From: Cephalothrix spiralis
Lineage: Eukaryota; Nemertea; Palaeonemertea; Archinemertea; Cephalotrichidae
DNA: 10,549 bases
Reading direction: 5' to 3'
NCBI GenBank assembly: GCA_032353305.1
Contig: JAUCNG010400918.1
Span: 1 to 10,549 of the forward strand
The notes under the pieces are model-generated. The model saw nothing but the letters and a program-made list of their open reading frames with translations, made no database searches and was not told the DNA's origin. The position numbers and the translations under genes are program-made. Below are positions 6,605 through 10,549 of the stretch, piece by piece. Position 1 is the stretch's first letter. Each line of letters opens with the position of its first letter.

Positions 6605-7625
6605 AAGTAATGTCATTATCCAAATGGGCCTTAAGCAATATTAAGGCCAAAATAAATCCGATGTTATAGGCTACAACAACTTATGGTTAGTGGTAAGGTT
6701 ACGGAAATATATATGTGTTTTAGATTAATTGTGATACTTGATCTTGCCATTGTTGTAATAGAAGTCATAATAGAATTGAAATTTAAAATCATTTATCTAT
6801 TTTCACGTCAATTTTTTTCTTCTATTTTGTGCCATATCTGTCTAGCCTAATTATGCATTTAAAAAATGATTATTTATGCCAAAGAATCACATGTTAAAAT
6901 AGTCAATAATTGTATTTCGCTGCTTTTAATTACTGCTTATCAAATTTGCATTTTATAGCTTTTTTTAAGTATTTTTTTAACAATCAATTATAAATTAGTT
7001 TAACTTAAAGCATCGTTTTCGTAAAAAGTACTCTTCGCATTTTATTTAAATTAATTTTATTTTTGTATATTTGTCATAATTTTGTATGTATTTAATTGTC
7101 ACATATTTTGTAAAGAGATATATATTTTATATTTTGGTATGACGTCATACTAATATTTGACTGACTATTGGCCTAAATATTCTTTCCAAATACATGATAG
7201 GTTATTCGTAAACTTGATATTTAAGCTTACAAACTCTATTCTAAATCATTCATTTACTCTTCTGAAATTCAATTATAATTGTCAATTATTCTATATCTAG
7301 CATGTCAAACAGGGCTTAAATGTAAGTTATAATTAGTAAACCCTAATAAAATCTCAAGGTCCAATGAATATTTCACTGATAAACATTTGGGACTTTGTAT
7401 TTTGATATGATAGTCGAATTTCAGCTTATCATTGACCCGTGTCGGTTATCTTTTTAAAATTATTTTTATATGTGACACACATAATTCTATTAAAGCATTT
7501 TCAAAATATTATTTTGACAATCAGTTATATTTTGTTTGGTATTTTTGATTTCTGTGTATAATCAATACATGAATATTATACGATATTTTGTCCTTGAAGG
7601 AAATATTAGTACTTAATTCCTTTTT
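6605..7625. other. AT-rich non-coding stretch, no gene recognised
   Basis: About 1 kb with no open frame of note, no terminal inverted repeats and no tandem repeats that I can see. The only distinct word is a 14-base palindrome holding a CRE at 7137-7150. Confidence 0.5.
7137..7150. promoter_or_regulatory. Perfect CRE palindrome GTATGACGTCATAC
   Basis: The full 8-base CRE/ATF site TGACGTCA (7140-7147) sits at the centre of a 14-base perfect palindrome in otherwise AT-rich sequence. It would fit a CREB/ATF-type bZIP dimer. No gene start is seen nearby, so any role is conjecture. Confidence 0.3.
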
Positions 7626-7725
7626 TTAACCGTCTCGACAGAGTAGGTAACCTTTCTCGTTCTGATCCGTTAGTGAAGGCAGTTTCGCTTCATTCTGGGC
7701 GAGTGCGAAAAAAAACTACCAATCA

Positions 7726-8131
7726 ATCGTAGATAACGTTTAAACAACTTTTAAATAGTGATCGATATCTTTATTAAAATATGTTATTATACAGGCGCTG
7801 TTAAGAATTAATTGAATCTTATAAATGCTACAGGGTGACCACTTTTTTTAATTTCAAAATTCCCTGAAATCCCTGACCATTTCAACATTTTCCCCGGACC
7901 ACGCGACAAATAATTTGCAATGAAATTGTCTTTCGCGACATATTTTTGTCATGAAAATTTCGTGATCTAATTCTCTGGAATATTTTTCCTCCGCTTTTCA
8001 TTAACTTTGAAAATTCCCAGATTTTTTTAACCGAAATGTTTTTCTCCGACTTCCCTATTTTCCAGTTTTGTGGTCACCCTGTGCTATTTAACAAACATTA
8101 TACTGTCTAAAAAACAATCGTTATCTACGAT
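7726..8131. repeat. Inverted pair of ATCGTAGATAACG flanking a MITE
   Basis: ATCGTAGATAACG at 7726-7738 is the exact reverse complement of CGTTATCTACGAT at 8119-8131. The flanks are weakly similar (CAATCA against AAATCG). The MITE at 7831-8081 lies between them, so the pair may be the arms of an older element into which the MITE inserted. Confidence 0.45.
7831..8081. mobile_element. 251-bp non-autonomous element with CAGGGTGACCAC ends
   Basis: The terminal inverted repeats are CAGGGTGACCAC (7831-7842) and GTGGTCACCCTG (8070-8081), perfect over 12 bases. TGCTA flanks both sides (7826-7830 and 8082-8086), an apparent 5-bp target duplication. The interior is AT-rich with CCCTGACC/CCCTGAAAT words and GCGACAAAT, and has no coding capacity. 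CAGGG-type ends are common in the hAT superfamily, but classical hAT elements duplicate 8 bp, so the assignment is open. It shares its left half with the fragment at 1505-1613. Confidence 0.85.
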
Positions 8132-8508
8132 CGATTTGTGTGGGTAATCTATTTTGTTTCTTGTGCAGTACTGCTGTATATAAAAACATGCTCCTGTGTC
8201 TCTTCTACTACGAATCCACAGTGCTATTTAACAAACATTATACTGTCTAAAAAACAATCGTTATCTACGATCGATTTGTGTGGGTAATCTATTTTGTTTC
8301 TTGTGCAGTACTGCTGTATATAAAAACATGCTCCTGTGTCTCTTCTACTACGAATCCACAGTGCTATTTAACAAACATTATACTGTCTAAAAAACAATCG
8401 TTATCTACAATCGATTTGTGTGGGTAATCTATTTTGTTTCTTGTGCAGTACTGCTGTATATAAAAACATGCCCCTGTGATCCTGTGTCTCTTCTACTACG
8501 AATCAACA
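8081..8508. repeat. Three 140-bp tandem repeat units
   Basis: The units are 8081-8220, 8221-8360 and 8361-8508. Units 1 and 2 look identical. Unit 3 differs by G to A at 8409, a T to C change near 8472, an 8-base insertion (about 8473-8482) and a base near its end. Each unit carries a 10-base palindrome GCAGTACTGC followed by TGTATATAAAAACATG, a TATA-like run, and one copy of CGTTATCTACGAT (CGTTATCTACAAT in unit 3). The first unit begins exactly at the terminal G of the adjacent MITE. No protein or known RNA was recognised in the unit. Confidence 0.93.
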
Positions 8509-8617
8509 TGGTCTCTAAATAAATCCGAATATGTGCTCAACAATAGACGTAGGCCTATCAACAAAAATAAAATGCACTGACTGTTCAGGTGTTATTCTAA
8601 ACTATAGCAAACCATAC

Positions 8618-9043
8618 AATAAAAGGTTGTGTATATCTCAGATTACAAATATCCAATATTTTTCTTTTCGTCATTTTTTTAGAAATAGCTCCCAGGAAAC
8701 TTATTGAAATGCGACAAATTGTGACTTAAATGACTTAAGGAGTTATCAAGACGCAAGTTCCCGATTTTCGATACTTTCTGAGGAACATGAATTCATTTGA
8801 ACTTTATAATTGTTGAAAAATACGATTCCTCAACAACAAAGAATATCACGAACTAAAAAAGGTATCGAAAATCGAGGAACTTCGGTCCTAGATAATTCCC
8901 TTATGTTCACAAGTCAAATACTGTCGTATTTCATTCAGTTTCCTAGAATATAATAAAAAGAAAAACACTCAAAAAGTGACGAAGATAAAAACCTGGGAAA
9001 TTTTAATAGCATATTTGTAATTTGTGATACACAAGCTTTTATT
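8618..9043. mobile_element. Foldback MITE with roughly 160-base arms
   Basis: The left end AATAAAAGGTTGTGTAT (from 8618) matches the reverse complement of the right end (ATACACAAGCTTTTATT, 9027-9043) with one difference. The arms then align through ATTACAAATAT, CGTCA-T-TTTTT, TAGGAAACT / CAGGAAACT, GAAATRCGACA and CGATTTTCGATAC (8762-8774, paired with 8862-8874). The arms end near 8785 and 8855, leaving a short AT-rich loop that includes TTCCTCAACAACAAAG. It has no coding capacity. Identity between arms is clearly lower than in the 2234-2630 element, so this copy is older or its arms diverged. The target duplication was not resolved. Confidence 0.75.
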
Positions 9044-9202
9044 AAATAATATATTTGTTATAGTTAAGAATTTTTACCAAGATATCACTTATTAAAGATC
9101 TCCCTGCATGCTTTAAACAGAAGACGGCTACCTTTAACCTAAAATCAAGATTTTAAAAAAATATTTCTAATCAAGAAAATATAATCTAAAAATAATTATA
9201 CC

Positions 9203-9208
9203 TTTATT
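9203..9208 (-). promoter_or_regulatory. Candidate poly(A) signal for a minus-strand gene
   Basis: TTTATT on the plus strand reads AATAAA on the minus strand, about 285 bases beyond the TGA of the putative terminal exon at 9493-9667. The position would give a 3' UTR of ordinary length. In sequence this AT-rich the hexamer is expected often by chance. Confidence 0.25.
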
Positions 9209-9492
9209 ACAAAATCATAAAACATTAGATTCAAATACATCTGATATGTAATAAAATTATAAAACATTTGATCAATATAAAATATATTTTAAACACAACA
9301 AACATAGCCCTCAAAACTCATAATACATCAAAGTATGTATGTTAACAGATCTTAGGTATTGAAATTCATTATTTTAATTTTATCATTTAAGCAGGATTTC
9401 TTACATAATTCTACGATACATGTAATTTCATTTGATGGAGGAACGTTAACTACTGGAACTTTGATTTTGTTTGAATCAAAGTTTTGAATATT

Positions 9493-9667
9493 TCACAAAT
9501 TTTCTATAACAAAAATTGGCAAGATCTCCTTGAAATGATTCCACAGCAGATGAAATTCATACCTAACTTTACCAGTTTTACTCGACTTTCTTACCACGAC
9601 AGATCTCTCATCGTTAAAACAGCATTGTTTGAAGAGACTTCCTGACATTAGCCATTTCTTGTTGTTG
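9493..9667 (-). CDS. Possible terminal exon of an unrecognised minus-strand gene
   Basis: On the minus strand a pyrimidine-rich tract and AG (ctcttcacttttttcag, ending at 9668) precede a frame open from 9666 to TGA at 9495-9493, which encodes 57 residues. It begins NNKKWLMSGSLFKQCC and includes SSKTGKVRYEFHLLWNHFKE and a hydrophobic end ILPIFVIENL. The composition is protein-like, with Trp and Cys and no low complexity. The intron would be phase 2. I do not recognise the family. A GTAAGA at 9594-9589 is an alternative donor, which would make a 73-base internal exon (9667-9595). The only ATG in frame gives 51 residues. Transcription would converge on the TMEM53-like gene. There is no homology evidence, so chance remains quite possible. 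Confidence 0.25.
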
Positions 9668-9699
9668 CTGAAAAAAGTGAAGAGAAAAATTAAGAAAAA

Positions 9700-10228
9700 T
9701 GTTTATTGTTCACTTTCTCTAATACTCTGCGGACCTAGAGTTTATATCCAAAACAAATTTTGATATTTCGGTAGGCCACGCGATAAGTTCATTAGGAACG
9801 AGGATCGCGGGGGCGCGCCGCTAGCTCTTAATTTTCAGAGTATTTCTCTAACTGCCCGCTGGCATTTTTCGAATAGCCCAATTATGTTTTTGAACTGTTT
9901 TCAAAATTAGAAAATTGTATTGATTCGAACGATTTTATACCACGAAATGCTGTCATTGCAATTTCGACTATTTCTTTTTGACACACCCACCGCTTTTTGG
10001 ATTATTTTTTTCACTTTGCAAATTTTTGACATTTTCCGATAATTATGAGGTTAAAAAATATTTTTGTTATCGAACAAAAACTATAGCCGAGCGAAGCGAA
10101 GTGGGAATTTATTTTAATATAAAAGGGTAAGAAACGCGAATCTAGGGTTATTTCTGTAAATCGAGGCAGGGTTTTTTATGAAATTTAACGGTTATAAGCC
10201 CATTTTAGAACACATTCATGACATTTTA
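9700..10228. other. Non-coding stretch with GC-rich patches
   Basis: No exon seen. The stretch 9778-9832 is GC-rich in an AT-rich setting. It contains CGCGAT and ATCGCG (about 9779 and 9804) as an inverted pair and GGCGCGCC. AGCGAAGCGAAG at about 10090 is a short direct repeat in a GC-rich word of the kind found in transposon relics. TTTTTGACATTTTCCG near 10023 resembles the right end of the MITE at 1043-1433. If the minus-strand exon at 9493-9667 is real, this would be its upstream intron. Confidence 0.4.
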
Positions 10229-10543
10229 CAGGGACCTGGGTCTACAGATTTACCAAGATGATTTTTCCCTGACTTCTTACAATTTTCCATGACTTTTTAA
10301 ATTTTCATTACCGAAATATCAGATAATATCTGCAACCCTATTTCTTAACAAAAACAAATACTAGCCTCAACGATTTATATAAATTTTACAAACCACAATA
10401 ATAATTCTGAACTGCATGCGCCGAAGGCGCCGAAAATTTTAAGTATAAGACACGACATTTTTTTGTATTTCCGAAAATTTTCCCTGACCACAGAGATGAA
10501 TTCCCTGACCAATTTTCAATTCCCTGACCCTGTAGACACCCTG
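10229..10543. mobile_element. 315-bp CAGGG-ended non-autonomous element
   Basis: Right end ...CTGTAGACACCCTG (10530-10543) reads CAGGGTGTCTACAG on the other strand. The left end is CAGGGACCTGGGTCTACAG (10229-10247), the same ends with a few extra bases. TTTTA lies directly outside both ends (10224-10228 and 10544-10548), an apparent 5-bp target duplication. Near the right end CCCTGACC starts at 10482, 10503 and 10522, about 20 bases apart, like subterminal transposase-binding repeats. One related CCCTGAC is at about 10267 near the left end. A hairpin GCGCC-gaa-GGCGC lies near 10419-10431. No coding capacity. Confidence 0.75.
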
Positions 10544-10549
10544 TTTTAG

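Noticed and set aside
8081-8508. Tandem array as a CRISPR or small-RNA gene cluster
   Set aside because: Units are contiguous and identical along their whole length, with no spacers. The TATA-like run alone does not support an RNA gene.

Overview
This window looks like nuclear DNA from an animal, most likely an invertebrate. It is AT-rich, it has one protein-coding gene split by a GT-AG intron of about 1.5 kb, and it is crowded with short non-autonomous transposable elements. I cannot fix the phylum from the sequence. I see no rRNA, tRNA, CRISPR array or bacterial-type operon.

The one secure gene is the 3' part of a DUF829 / TMEM53-like alpha/beta-hydrolase-fold gene on the plus strand. The exons are 1-178 (cut by the window edge) and 1648-2222. 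The splice joins the two halves of the nucleophile-elbow motif GFSVG. The last exon ends in TAA at 2220-2222, and an AATAAA hexamer overlaps its final codons. The intron (179-1647) is almost entirely repeat-derived. It holds a degenerate CGTGATTCGTGA-type minisatellite, an inverted-repeat element (797-1019), a GC-rich MITE-like element with 21-22 bp terminal inverted repeats (1043-1433), and a truncated CAGGGTG-type element that ends 34 bp before the splice acceptor.

From 2223 to about 9490 I find no convincing exon. The stretch starts with an almost fully palindromic 397-bp element flanked by TA (2234-2630), 11 bp after the stop codon. It continues with a 67-bp tandem duplication (3424-3557), a 52-bp imperfect repeat patch (around 5073-5176), and a 1.24-kb two-tier inverted-repeat structure (5365-6604) whose inner arms contain 15-bp minisatellites. 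Further on are a 251-bp CAGGGTGACCAC-ended MITE (7831-8081), three near-identical 140-bp tandem units starting exactly at that MITE's end (8081-8508), and another long foldback element (8618-9043). The sequence between them is AT-rich and without a recognisable gene.

The right end (9493-10549) may belong to a second gene on the minus strand. A splice acceptor, a 57-codon open frame ending in TGA and a downstream AATAAA fit a terminal exon converging on the TMEM53-like gene. This is tentative and I do not recognise the protein. A 315-bp CAGGG-ended element with an apparent 5-bp target duplication (TTTTA) closes the window.

No pathway or defence system is visible. The most unusual content is the repeat architecture: several foldback elements, two CAGGG-ended elements with 5-bp duplications, and a young tandem array seeded at a transposon boundary.
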